A DNA stretch of 64,000 bases from Pseudomonas chlororaphis (GTDB lineage Bacteria > Pseudomonadota > Gammaproteobacteria > Pseudomonadales > Pseudomonadaceae): contig CP011020.1 of assembly GCA_001023535.1 (NCBI GenBank), positions 5,404,509 through 5,468,508 on the forward strand, given 5' to 3'. Below the pieces are notes generated by a model that was not told where the DNA came from, did no database searches, and worked only from the letters and a program-made list of their open reading frames with translations. The number at the start of each line of letters is the position of its first letter. Position 1 is the first letter of the stretch. The position numbers and the translations under genes were made by a program. This document shows, in pieces, positions 1-8,499 of the stretch.

Positions 1-1034
1 AAAACGAACTGGACAGCCAGCGCATCGACCTCAGCTCGTCCCAGGGCATCAGCGACTACGTCTTCCACCTGCTGCGCAACGCCCGCACCTTGCGCCCTGG
101 CGTGGAGCCGAAGATTGTCGTGTGCTGGGGCGGGCACTCGATCAACACCGAAGAATACAAGTACACCAAGAAAGTCGGCCACGAGCTGGGCCTGCGCAGC
201 CTGGACATCTGCACCGGCTGCGGTCCGGGCGTGATGAAGGGCCCGATGAAAGGCGCCACCATTGCCCACGCCAAGCAGCGCATCCACGGTGGTCGCTACC
301 TGGGCCTGACCGAACCGGGCATCATCGCCGCCGAGGCGCCGAACCCGATCGTCAATGAGCTGGTGATCCTGCCGGACATCGAGAAGCGCCTGGAGGCCTT
401 CGTGCGCGTCGGCCACGGCATCATCATTTTCCCGGGCGGTGCCGGCACCGCGGAAGAGTTCCTCTACCTGCTGGGCATCCTGATGCACCCGTCCAACCAG
501 GACCTGCCCTTCCCGGTGATCCTCACCGGGCCGAAAAGCGCGGCGCCGTACCTCGACCAGTTGCACGCCTTTGTCGGCGCGACCCTGGGCGAAGCGGCGC
601 AGAAGCATTACCAGATCATCATCGATGACCCGGCCGAAGTGGCGCGGCAGATGACCCAGGGCCTCAAGGAGGTCAAGCAGTTCCGCCGCGAGCGCAACGA
701 CGCGTTCCACTTCAATTGGTTGCTGAAGATCGACGAAGGCTTCCAGCGCCCGTTCGACCCGACCCACGCCAACATGGCCAGCCTGGGCCTGAGCCGCGAC
801 TTGCCGCCCCACGAACTGGCCGCCAACCTGCGCCGGGCGTTCTCGGGCATCGTGGCAGGCAACGTCAAGGACAAGGGCATTCGCCTGATCGAGGAACACG
901 GGCCGTATGAGATCCACGGCGACCCCGCCATCATGGAACCCCTCGACCGCCTGCTCCAGGCCTTCGTCGCCCAGCACCGCATGAAACTGCCCGGCGGCGC
1001 GGCGTATGTCCCGTGCTATCGCGTGGTGACCTGA
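1..1034 (+). CDS. ppnN: Pyrimidine/purine nucleotide 5'-monophosphate nucleosidase PpnN (LOG family), 5' end missing
   Basis: The reading frame is open from the first bases of the window and ends with TGA at 1032-1034. About 344 codons are visible, and the family protein is about 450 residues, so roughly 100 N-terminal residues lie outside. The LOG/lysine-decarboxylase-like fold is shown by a [10 protein letters not shown] motif (the PGGxGTxxE nucleotide-binding and catalytic signature) and by a C-terminal extension typical of the YgdH/PpnN branch rather than short LOG proteins. Known members hydrolyse the N-glycosidic bond of nucleoside monophosphates, releasing ribose 5-phosphate and the base, in the cytoplasm. 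The gene stands alone on the plus strand and is followed by a large palindromic repeat. The family assignment is secure; the true start is not in the window. Confidence 0.92.
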   Translation, partial: NELDSQRIDLSSSQGISDYVFHLLRNARTLRPGVEPKIVVCWGGHSINTEEYKYTKKVGHELGLRSLDICTGCGPGVMKGPMKGATIAHAKQRIHGGRYLGLTEPGIIAAEAPNPIVNELVILPDIEKRLEAFVRVGHGIIIFPGGAGTAEEFLYLLGILMHPSNQDLPFPVILTGPKSAAPYLDQLHAFVGATLGEAAQKHYQIIIDDPAEVARQMTQGLKEVKQFRRERNDAFHFNWLLKIDEGFQRPFDPTHANMASLGLSRDLPPHELAANLRRAFSGIVAGNVKDKGIRLIEEHGPYEIHGDPAIMEPLDRLLQAFVAQHRMKLPGGAAYVPCYRVVT

Positions 1035-1042
1035 CGGGTTTG

Positions 1043-1209
1043 CCCTAGGCTATGTACGAAATAGCCTGAAACTTGGTTATGCGGCGTTAAAAACCGGCTC
1101 GGAATGCTCATTGACAACCAGTCAAGTCGAGCGCGACCCCGGTCGTTCCTCGCCGGTTTTTGCCTTGCCTAACCTGCGTTTCAAACTGTTTCGTACACAA
1201 CCTAGGGGG
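1043..1209. repeat. Long imperfect palindromic intergenic element (MITE-like)
   Basis: The outer arms CCCTAGGCTATGTACGAAA (1043-1061) and TTTCGTACACAACCTAGGG (1189-1207) are inverted complements with two mismatches. Inner arms such as AAAACCGGC near 1090 and GCCGGTTTTT near 1153 extend the dyad, so the whole 167 bp could fold into one long cruciform or RNA hairpin. No ORF is carried. It looks like the dispersed non-autonomous palindromic elements found between Pseudomonas genes. It may also terminate ppnN transcription. I see no second copy in this window. Confidence 0.6.
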
Positions 1210-1252
1210 GTGAGGTTGCTTTCGAAAGCGCTAGCCCCACCCTCCTCTCACT

Positions 1253-1984
1253 TCACGCTGACGGCGCCACCGTCACGTCAGCCTGCCCACTGGCGGCCAA
1301 TGCGGCGTGGACAAAGCCTTCGGCTTTCTTACGCTCGATGAAATCCCGGACGTAGGCCGCTGCGGCTTCGCAGCGACGTGGCACGGCCATCGCCTGCCGG
1401 ATGGACGTGAACGCGCCGTCGAGGACCCGGTACCGTGGGTTGCGCGCCGCGACCTGCTCCAAGGGCTGGCGTACGCCGGCCGCCGCATCCAGGCCCTGTT
1501 CAACATACAGATCCACCGCGCCCGCGGATGTCGGTGCGCGCTCAAGCTGCGCATGCTCCAGCGTCCGGGAAAGGAACAGATCGTAGGCCGCGCCCTTGCC
1601 GACGGCCAACCGCAGGCCCGGCCGGTCCAGGTCTTCCACCTGCCGGTAAGGCGAGTCCGCAGCCACCAGGTATGTCCCTTCGATGATCACGTAGGGTTCG
1701 CTGAACGCAATCTGCTCCTCACGCACCGGCTCGATCGCCAGGAAGGCGACGTTCCATACCCCCTCCTCCAGTGCCGCGAAGACCTTGCCGGCCGCATCGA
1801 ACGTGATCATCTCCAGGCGTACGCCGAGTTCCTCGGCCAGCGCCCGTGCCAGGGCGACCGACACCCCTTGGGGCGATCCATCCCCAGCCTTTTGCGCCAG
1901 CACCGGATTGCCAAAGTTGATGGCTGCCCGCAGCAGGCCTTGCGGCGCCAACTGATCGATTACCGCTTGGCTGATAACACTCAT
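1253..1984 (-). CDS. Family-3 extracellular-solute-binding fold protein without signal peptide
   Basis: This 243-residue protein matches the SBP_bac_3 fold: a lobe 1 start of the type LRAAINFGNPVL, a middle WNVAFLAIEPVREEQIAFSE segment typical of polar amino-acid binding proteins, and a C-terminal helix rich in R and E. There is no N-terminal hydrophobic stretch or lipobox, so it is predicted to stay in the cytoplasm. It is the last gene of a minus-strand unit after an MFS permease (48-nt gap), with no ABC permease or ATPase nearby. It may act as a ligand sensor or a non-transport binding or enzyme domain, possibly cyclohexadienyl-dehydratase-like. The exact role is unknown. Confidence 0.75.
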   Translation of the reverse strand: MSVISQAVIDQLAPQGLLRAAINFGNPVLAQKAGDGSPQGVSVALARALAEELGVRLEMITFDAAGKVFAALEEGVWNVAFLAIEPVREEQIAFSEPYVIIEGTYLVAADSPYRQVEDLDRPGLRLAVGKGAAYDLFLSRTLEHAQLERAPTSAGAVDLYVEQGLDAAAGVRQPLEQVAARNPRYRVLDGAFTSIRQAMAVPRRCEAAAAYVRDFIERKKAEGFVHAALAASGQADVTVAPSA

Positions 1985-2032
1985 TGCTTGCTCCTGGTTC
2001 AGTGAAAGCCTTGCCTGGACAAGGCGTCAGTC

Positions 2033-3355
2033 TCAATGGGCCTGGCGCCCCAAGGCCGCCCCGGCGTCGGGCGCTGGCCGGTTGGTCACCCGCATGAACA
2101 GCGTCATCAGGAAGCCAATAAGCAACAACGCGCTGAGGAACAACAAACCATTGGCGGCGCTGTGGCTGGTGCCCTTGACCAGGCCGATCAGCGACGGCCC
2201 GACGAAGCCGCCAAGGTTGCCGATGGAGTTGATCACCGCAATGGACACCGCCGCCGTGGCGCGGTCCAGGAACAGCGTCGGCAAGGCCCAGAACGGTGAT
2301 TTGAAACTGTAGAGCCCGGACAGCGCAATGCAGATCATCGCCATGGCCAGGAATGGATTGCCCAGCACCGCCGCACCGACCAGGCCCAGCGCGGCCATCA
2401 ACAATGGAAGGGCCGAATGCAGCTTGCGTTCATTGCGCAGATCCGAATGCCGCGACCAGAGAATCATCGCCGCCGTGGCGACGATGTACGGCAGCATTGC
2501 GATCAGGCCAATCTGCGTATGGGTCAGTGACTCGGAAAAGCCCTTGATGATCTGTGGCATCCAGTAGCCGACGCCGAGGCTGCCGCACTGGTAGACAAAA
2601 TAGATGAACGCCAGGTACAGGACCTTGGGGTGGGTCATGGTCTTGTAGACGCCCAGGCTCTTGACGTCCTTGCGGCTCAGGCGATCGCGCTCCAACTCGG
2701 CGATCAACCATTGCTGCTCCTCAGGCTTCAACCATTTGGCCTGTTCGGGGCGGTCCGTCAGGTAGAAGAAGCAGGCAACACCGAGGAACACCGCGGGAAT
2801 GCCTTCCAGGAACAGCATCCAGCGCCACCCGCTCCAGTCGAACCAGCTGACGTTGTCCATGATCCAAGTGCTCATGGGCGCGCCGATGATGTAGCTCACC
2901 GGGATCGCCGCTGTGAACAACGCCACCGTGGTGGCCAGTTCCTTGGCGCGAAACCAGAAGGTCAGGTAGACGATGATGCCCGGGAAAAAACCGGCCTCGG
3001 CCACACCGAGGAAAAAACGCAGGATGTAGAGCTGGTTGGCGGTCTGCGCGAACGCGGTCAGGGCGGCGATGCAACCCCAGGTCACCAGGATGCGGGCGAT
3101 CCAGACCCTGGCGCCGAACTTGTTCAACATCACGTTGCTCGGCACTTCAAACAGGAAGTAGCCGATGAAGAAGATCCCCGAGATGAAACCGAAGGCCTCG
3201 CTGGACAGGGCGAGCTCCTTGTTCATTTGCAGGGCGGCATAGCCGATGTTGGCACGGTCGAGATAGGAGACGATGTAGAGCAGGAAAACGAAAGGGATGA
3301 TTCGCAGGGTAACCTTGCGAACGATCGCGGCTTCATCAGGCTTGTTATTGTTCAT
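2033..3355 (-). CDS. MFS permease, anion:cation symporter (ACS) type
   Basis: A 440-residue protein with about 12 hydrophobic segments. The N-terminal signature IVSYLDRANIGYA is characteristic of the ACS branch of the major facilitator superfamily, which imports organic anions (glucarate, 4-hydroxyphenylacetate, phthalate, tartrate, tricarballylate and related acids) with protons across the inner membrane. It lies 62 nt downstream of a lactonase and in the same direction as an aconitase paralogue, so a carboxylate or carboxylate lactone related to that pathway is a reasonable substrate (inference). The start ATG at 3355 gives the canonical ACS N-terminus. Confidence 0.88.
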   Translation of the reverse strand: MNNNKPDEAAIVRKVTLRIIPFVFLLYIVSYLDRANIGYAALQMNKELALSSEAFGFISGIFFIGYFLFEVPSNVMLNKFGARVWIARILVTWGCIAALTAFAQTANQLYILRFFLGVAEAGFFPGIIVYLTFWFRAKELATTVALFTAAIPVSYIIGAPMSTWIMDNVSWFDWSGWRWMLFLEGIPAVFLGVACFFYLTDRPEQAKWLKPEEQQWLIAELERDRLSRKDVKSLGVYKTMTHPKVLYLAFIYFVYQCGSLGVGYWMPQIIKGFSESLTHTQIGLIAMLPYIVATAAMILWSRHSDLRNERKLHSALPLLMAALGLVGAAVLGNPFLAMAMICIALSGLYSFKSPFWALPTLFLDRATAAVSIAVINSIGNLGGFVGPSLIGLVKGTSHSAANGLLFLSALLLIGFLMTLFMRVTNRPAPDAGAALGRQAH

Positions 3356-3417
3356 GGCGACCTCGTTGAAGCAGGCGGTAACCTGCTGGTGTCATTGCAG
3401 GGGGTGGATCAGAACGC

Positions 3418-4470
3418 TCAGGGCGAGAAGACCATGCAGACAGGGCTGCCCGTCGAAACCGAAAACCCTGTCCTGGCAAGGCCACCCGTGTCCGGGTCCA
3501 CGGCCATCGAGACAAGGGTGTCGCTGTCTTCGTTGAGTGCGAAAAGAAACTGCCCATTGGGTGTGAGCGCGAAGAAACGGGGCGTCTTGCCGTCGGTGGG
3601 CGTGAATTGCACCGGGCTCAACAAACCGCTGTCCGGATCGATGGCAAACACCGCCACGCTGTCGTAACCCCGGTTGGAGGCGTAGAGAAAACGGCCGCTG
3701 CGATCCACTTCGACTTCCGACGCCCGGCTGTTGCCGGTGAAGGTCGCAGGCAACGACGGCAGGTTCTGAAGCGCTGCCAGTGCCCCCGTCCGAGCGTCGA
3801 AGCGATAGGTGGTGACGGTGCTGTCCAGTTCGTTGATCACGTAGGCAAACGGCGCGTGGGGGTGAAACGCCAGGTGCCGCGGCCCAGCCCCCTCGCGAGT
3901 CGCCACGAAGGGTTGGGCGGCCGGGTACAACTGGCCCGCGTCGAATCGAAAGCTGAACACCCGATCCAGGCCTTTGTCCGGCACCAGCACGAACTGGCCG
4001 GTGTGGTCGAAGACATTGAAATGCGGCTTGGAGAACGGCTGCTCGACCCGATGAGGGCCAATCGGTCCTTCCAGTTCGAGCAGTTGGTTGACCACCCCGA
4101 GCGCCCCGTCCTCTTCCACGTTCAGCACTGCCAGCGAGCCGGTAAGGTGGTTCGACACCACCAGGAATCGCTCGCCAGGGTCCAGCGCCAGGTGCACCGG
4201 GTTCTGGCCTTCGCAGCCCTGCCGGTTGAGGAAGGTCAGCCTGCCGGTCGTCTTGTCGATGCTGAAGGCGCTCACGCCGCTCTGGTCCCCGTGAACGGTG
4301 TAGAGCCGGTCACCGGCCTTGTTCAAGGCCAGGAAAGACGGGTTCACCAGCGCCTTGACCACTTGGACAAGCGCCAGCGTGCCCTGCTCCTGGTCCACTT
4401 TGTAGACACTGATGCCCTCGCCGCGAGCGTTGCGCTCGCGCGTGGTTCTTGATCCAACATAGGCAAACAT
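3418..4470 (-). CDS. Lactonase family protein (seven-bladed beta-propeller, 6-phosphogluconolactonase type)
   Basis: A 350-residue protein built of repeated blade motifs (for example FLALNKAGDRLYTV, HLALDPGERFLVVSN, HLAFHPHAPFAYVINE, FFALTPNGQFLFALNED), matching the Pgl/carboxymuconate-cyclase-like lactonase fold. Family members hydrolyse sugar or muconate lactones. There is no signal peptide, so it is cytoplasmic. It sits 18 nt downstream of the aconitase gene and upstream of the MFS permease. Co-transcription suggests that the imported compound is a lactone, or is lactonised, before entering an aconitase-like dehydration step. Substrate unknown. Confidence 0.85.
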   Translation of the reverse strand: MFAYVGSRTTRERNARGEGISVYKVDQEQGTLALVQVVKALVNPSFLALNKAGDRLYTVHGDQSGVSAFSIDKTTGRLTFLNRQGCEGQNPVHLALDPGERFLVVSNHLTGSLAVLNVEEDGALGVVNQLLELEGPIGPHRVEQPFSKPHFNVFDHTGQFVLVPDKGLDRVFSFRFDAGQLYPAAQPFVATREGAGPRHLAFHPHAPFAYVINELDSTVTTYRFDARTGALAALQNLPSLPATFTGNSRASEVEVDRSGRFLYASNRGYDSVAVFAIDPDSGLLSPVQFTPTDGKTPRFFALTPNGQFLFALNEDSDTLVSMAVDPDTGGLARTGFSVSTGSPVCMVFSP

Positions 4471-4488
4471 AGGGGCATTCTCCGGGTA

Positions 4489-7176
4489 TCAGATGACGGG
4501 CCGCTGCGTGCGCTGGACCACCTTGCGGATCACGAACGGCAGCACACCGCCGTTGACCAGGTAGCGAATCTCCTGGAGGGAGTCGATACGCACGTTCAGC
4601 GACACCTGCAACGACTCGCCGTTGGCCCGCTGCATCACCATGCTCACGGGGTTGTCGCCCACATCGAGGTCATCCAGGCCGAAAAAGTCGAAGCGCTCGT
4701 CGCCCTGCAATGCCAGATCGTCGACCGACTGCCCGGGCATGAATTGCAGGGGGATGACCCCCATGCCGATCAGGTTGCTGCGGTGGATACGCTCGATGCT
4801 CCGAGCCACGACGGCCTTCACCCCCAGCAGGGCCTGGGCCTTGGCCGCCCAGTCGCGGCTGGAGCCGGCGCCATAGTTGATGCCGGCGAACACCAGCATG
4901 GGCGTGTGCTGGCTGGCATAGCTCTGGGCAGCCTCGAACAACGGCAGGCACTGGGTGTGGTCGGCGTTCCAGGCCCAGGCCCCCAGGCCCGGATGGCTGT
5001 CGCCCAACAGGCGATTCTTCACGGCCTTGTTGGTGAACGCGCCACGCAGCATCACCTCGTGGTTGCTGCGACGCGTGGAATACTGGTTCAGGTCCTCGGG
5101 GTGTTCGCCACGCTCCAGCAACCATTGGCCGGCCAGGCTATCGGCGGGAATCGAGTAGGCCGGCGAGATGTGGTCGGTGGTGACGTTGTCGCCCAACACC
5201 AGCAAGGTGCGCGCCGCGCGGATGGCCAGGCTGGACTTCGGCTCGGCGCTGATATCGGCCAGGTATTGCGGGCGGCGCAGGTAGGTCGAATCCGGGCTCC
5301 ACGGGAACTGCACGCTCCCTTCCGCCGACAACGACTGCCAATGATGCGTGCCGTCCCACACCTTGGCCAGGCGTTGCTGGAAGAACTCAGGCTTGACCAC
5401 CTTGACCACTTGCGCGGCAATCTCGGCATCCGACGGCATCAGGTCACGCAGGTACACCGGGCTGCCCTCGCGGTCCGTGGCCAGCGCCTGGGATTCCAGG
5501 TCGATATCGATGGTGCCGGCGATGGCGTAGGCCACGCACAGGGCCGGGGACGCCAGGTAGCCGGCAGGCACCTTGGGGTTGACCCGACCCTCGAAGTTGC
5601 GGTTACCCGACAACACCACGACACCCTTCAGGCCCTGGTCGGCAAACTGCTCGACCTGCGTCTGCAGTGACCCCGAGTTGCCGATGCAGGTCATGCAACC
5701 AAAGCCGGCAAGGTCAAAGCCCAGCGCGCGGAAATCTTCCAGCAGATCGGCATCCGCCAGGTAGTCGGCCACCACCCTGGAGCCCGGGGACAGCGACGTC
5801 TTGACCCAAGGTTTGCGGTGCAGACCCAACTGGCGCGCCTTGCGCGCCAACAGACCGGCCTGGATCATCTGCGACGGGTTTGCGGTGTTGGTGCAACTGG
5901 TGATCGCGGACATGACCACCGCGCCATGGGTGATCGGCTCCTTGAAGGAAGGCTCGAAGAACGTCTGCTCGACCGGCCCGGCAATCAGGTTGGCGCCCCC
6001 CATGACTTCGTTGCGAAACGACGCCGCGGCATCGGACAGTTTTCGCCGCTGGTGCGGCTGGTGAGGTCCGGCCACGCTCGGCTCGATACTGTCGAGGTCC
6101 AACTCGATCCATTCATCGAACCGGGGTTCGGGCAACGCGTCGCGGCGCCACAACGGTTGGGCGCGCATGTAGCCCACGACACGGTTGCACAAAGACTCGG
6201 AACGACCGCTGAGTTTCAAGTACGCCAGCGTCTCGTCGTCGAACGGGAAGAACACCACCGTGGCGCCGTACTCAGGTGCCATGTTCGAGACCGTGCCGCG
6301 AGCGGCCCAACTCAACGAAGACAACCCAGGGCCAGTGAACTCGACGAACTTGCCGACCACCGAGCGCTTGCGCAAGATCTCGGCCACATGCAGCGACAGG
6401 TCGGTGGCGGTGACACCGGGGCGCAGGGCGTTGGTCACGCGGATGCCCACCACTTTCGGGAAACTGATCGGCACCGGCTCGCCGACCATCGCGGCCTGCC
6501 CTTCCAGGCCGCCCACGCCCCAACCCAGCACGCCAATCGCGTTGATCATCGGCGTATGGCTGTCGGTGGCGACCATGTCGTCCGGGTGCAGCAGACGCTG
6601 GCCGTCTTCGCTGCGACTTTCCCAGACCACCTGCGCCAGCGCTTCCATGTTCATCTGATGGATGATGCCGGTGCCAGGGGGAATCACCCCGAAGTTGTCC
6701 AGGCTCTTCTGCGCCCACTTGATGAAGCGGTAACGCTCACTGTTGCGTCGGAAGTCGATGTCCAGGTTCTGCTCGACGGCATCGGCCTCGGCGTAATGCT
6801 CGACGATCACCGAATGGTCGATCGTCAGGACGGCAGGGATCAACGGGTTCATCGCTTGCGGATCGCCGCCCAGCTCGGCCACCACATCGCGCATCCCGGC
6901 GAAATCCGCCAGCGCCGGCAGGCATGTGGTGTCGTGGAACATCAGCCGGTTTGGCTGGAAAGGCACCTCGCAATCAGGGCCCTCGCCAATGGCACGCGCC
7001 ATGACCGAGGGCAGCGCTTGAGGGGAACAGCGCGCGACGTTCTCCAGCAGGATGCGTATCGAATAAGGCAGCTTCGATAGCTGCTGGGGTGAGAACATCT
7101 TGTTCAAATCGATGTAGGCATAGGGTGTGCCATCGATCTGCAGATGATTGATGAAGTCGCGGGCAGTCTCGGTCAT
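4489..7176 (-). CDS. acnA: Aconitate hydratase A (AcnA/IRP family), pathway-associated paralogue
   Basis: An 895-residue protein with the full aconitase A layout. The 4Fe-4S ligands lie in SCTNTANP (about residue 427) and GCMTCIGNSG (about residues 493-497), and the C-terminal swivel domain has YGAGSSRDWAAK. It interconverts citrate, cis-aconitate and isocitrate, or a related alkyl-tricarboxylate. It is the first gene of a lactonase-MFS-binding-protein unit directly downstream of a LysR gene, which is not the usual housekeeping setting of acnA, so a dedicated catabolic role is inferred. In the second cluster the residue after GFGC is M where T is common. All catalytic cysteines are present. 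Confidence 0.88.
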   Translation of the reverse strand: MTETARDFINHLQIDGTPYAYIDLNKMFSPQQLSKLPYSIRILLENVARCSPQALPSVMARAIGEGPDCEVPFQPNRLMFHDTTCLPALADFAGMRDVVAELGGDPQAMNPLIPAVLTIDHSVIVEHYAEADAVEQNLDIDFRRNSERYRFIKWAQKSLDNFGVIPPGTGIIHQMNMEALAQVVWESRSEDGQRLLHPDDMVATDSHTPMINAIGVLGWGVGGLEGQAAMVGEPVPISFPKVVGIRVTNALRPGVTATDLSLHVAEILRKRSVVGKFVEFTGPGLSSLSWAARGTVSNMAPEYGATVVFFPFDDETLAYLKLSGRSESLCNRVVGYMRAQPLWRRDALPEPRFDEWIELDLDSIEPSVAGPHQPHQRRKLSDAAASFRNEVMGGANLIAGPVEQTFFEPSFKEPITHGAVVMSAITSCTNTANPSQMIQAGLLARKARQLGLHRKPWVKTSLSPGSRVVADYLADADLLEDFRALGFDLAGFGCMTCIGNSGSLQTQVEQFADQGLKGVVVLSGNRNFEGRVNPKVPAGYLASPALCVAYAIAGTIDIDLESQALATDREGSPVYLRDLMPSDAEIAAQVVKVVKPEFFQQRLAKVWDGTHHWQSLSAEGSVQFPWSPDSTYLRRPQYLADISAEPKSSLAIRAARTLLVLGDNVTTDHISPAYSIPADSLAGQWLLERGEHPEDLNQYSTRRSNHEVMLRGAFTNKAVKNRLLGDSHPGLGAWAWNADHTQCLPLFEAAQSYASQHTPMLVFAGINYGAGSSRDWAAKAQALLGVKAVVARSIERIHRSNLIGMGVIPLQFMPGQSVDDLALQGDERFDFFGLDDLDVGDNPVSMVMQRANGESLQVSLNVRIDSLQEIRYLVNGGVLPFVIRKVVQRTQRPVI

Positions 7177-7273
7177 GCTCTATCGCTCAGGCTTTTTTAT
7201 AAGGTCGCGGGGCTCGGGTTAACCAGTCGTTACCGCTGATCAACCGATAGTAGGAGCAACCCCTGCGGGTGAA

Positions 7274-7285
7274 AATTGATCAATT
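7274..7285. promoter_or_regulatory. 12-bp perfect palindrome upstream of the aconitase unit
   Basis: AATTGATCAATT lies between the stop of the LysR gene and the aconitase start, about 100 nt upstream of that start. An AT-rich dyad here is a candidate operator for the neighbouring LysR protein. This rests on position and symmetry only. Confidence 0.35.
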
Positions 7286-7291
7286 GCCACG

Positions 7292-8209
7292 TCAGCGTTC
7301 TCTATCGGAGAACGCTCTGGTGTCGTGGCGATGACTCAGGTGTTCGATCAAGGCTTTGAGGGTGGGTGAAGCGGTGTCGTATTTCTTGCAGACCAGCAAC
7401 AGCGAACGGCGCGCCCAAGGTTCATCCAGGGTCACGGCCTTGAGCCTGTGGCTGCGCAGGTATTGGTTGATCACGCTGCGTGGCAGCACGGCGAGCCCCA
7501 GGCCCGTCGACACCATGCGGCACATGCAGTCGAAGCTGCTGATACGGATCCTGAGCTTGAGCGCCCTGCCCAGCTTTTGCGCCTCGTCGGTCAGCAGCGT
7601 GTGCATCGAGCTTTCCAGGTGCGGCCCGACAAACTCATGGGCCAGGACCTGCTTGAAACGCACCGACTCGCGGGCCGCCAACGGGTGGCCTCCCGGCACG
7701 ACCAGGGTCAGTTCATCATCGCGATAAGGCAGGGTTTCCAGGCCCTGGGCCGGCGTCTGGGCCGCGATGATGCCCAGGTCGGCACGACCATCGGCCACGG
7801 CCCGGATGACCGCCGACCCCACCCGTTCCTCGATGTCGAACTTGATCTGCGGATAGAGCGCCACGAAACGCGACACGTCGTCCGGCAGGAACTGGGAGAG
7901 CGCCGAGGTGATGGCATGGATACGGACATGGCCCTTGACGCCGGTGGCGTAGTCGCCCAGTTCATGGTCCAGTTGCTCAAGGGTCTGCTTGACCTGGCGG
8001 GCATAGAACAGCAGCGATTGTCCCGCCGGCGTGAGGTCCACGCCCCGTGCGTTACGTATCAACAGCGAGGAGCCCACCTGGGCTTCGAGCTCGGAAATGC
8101 GCTTGCTGATCGCCGACACCGCCAGGTGCCGGCGCCGGGCCGCATGGGTCAGGTTGCGCTCTTCGGCGACGGTGATGAAAAGGTCCAGGCTGGTAATGTC
8201 GTATCGCAC
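7292..8209 (-). CDS. LysR-family transcriptional regulator
   Basis: A LysR protein of about 305 residues: N-terminal winged helix (LDLFITVAEERNLTHAARRRHLAVSAISKRI) followed by a periplasmic-binding-like effector domain. The frame is open to an ATG at 8263. I prefer GTG at 8207-8209 because an AGGA sequence precedes it by 8 nt and because V/M-RYDITSLDLF is the usual start of this LysR branch. It is encoded just upstream of, and in the same direction as, the aconitase-lactonase-MFS unit, and is probably its activator. The effector is presumably a carboxylic acid (inference). Confidence 0.88.
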   Translation of the reverse strand: MRYDITSLDLFITVAEERNLTHAARRRHLAVSAISKRISELEAQVGSSLLIRNARGVDLTPAGQSLLFYARQVKQTLEQLDHELGDYATGVKGHVRIHAITSALSQFLPDDVSRFVALYPQIKFDIEERVGSAVIRAVADGRADLGIIAAQTPAQGLETLPYRDDELTLVVPGGHPLAARESVRFKQVLAHEFVGPHLESSMHTLLTDEAQKLGRALKLRIRISSFDCMCRMVSTGLGLAVLPRSVINQYLRSHRLKAVTLDEPWARRSLLLVCKKYDTASPTLKALIEHLSHRHDTRAFSDRER

Positions 8210-8321
8210 CCGTTGATTCCTGGTGGAGAGGCTGGCGTGAGTGCCTTGCGGTCGTTGATCCATCGGGCTGGCGAGCCCGCATGCCTACTAGACGTCAGTC
8301 TAAATTGCTTTGCAAGGCAAC

Positions 8322-8334
8322 AAAGTACAATTTT
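8322..8334. promoter_or_regulatory. AAAGTACAATTTT motif (site A of a recurrent operator-like sequence)
   Basis: This lies between the divergent LysR and GntR genes. Its reverse complement, AAAATTGTACTTT, closely matches sites at 13731, 15831 and 16781, all in promoter regions of the same island. It is a candidate binding site of one of the two island GntR regulators. Confidence 0.45.
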
Positions 8335-8402
8335 ATGAAAAATCGGATAACTTAACGCCTGCGATGGCTCCCATCGGCTGAAATCTCCAAGCAGATTTCA
8401 TA

Positions 8403-8414
8403 TTGGTGCACCAA
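8403..8414. promoter_or_regulatory. TTGGTGCACCAA palindrome upstream of the GntR gene
   Basis: A perfect 12-bp palindrome 85 nt before the GntR start codon. The TGGT...ACCA half sites are the classic half sites of FCD-domain GntR regulators. Likely an autoregulatory operator. Confidence 0.5.
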
Positions 8415-8499
8415 AATGCAATACTTGCGAAATACCTTTCCGGTCCAGCGAGGCCGAAGCAAGGTCAACCTTCCCTCAATGCCTTGAGTAACGACAGAC

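Noticed and set aside
2630..3667. 345-codon plus-strand frame opposite the MFS permease
   Set aside because: His/Gln/Glu-rich composition typical of antisense to a membrane protein; no domain.
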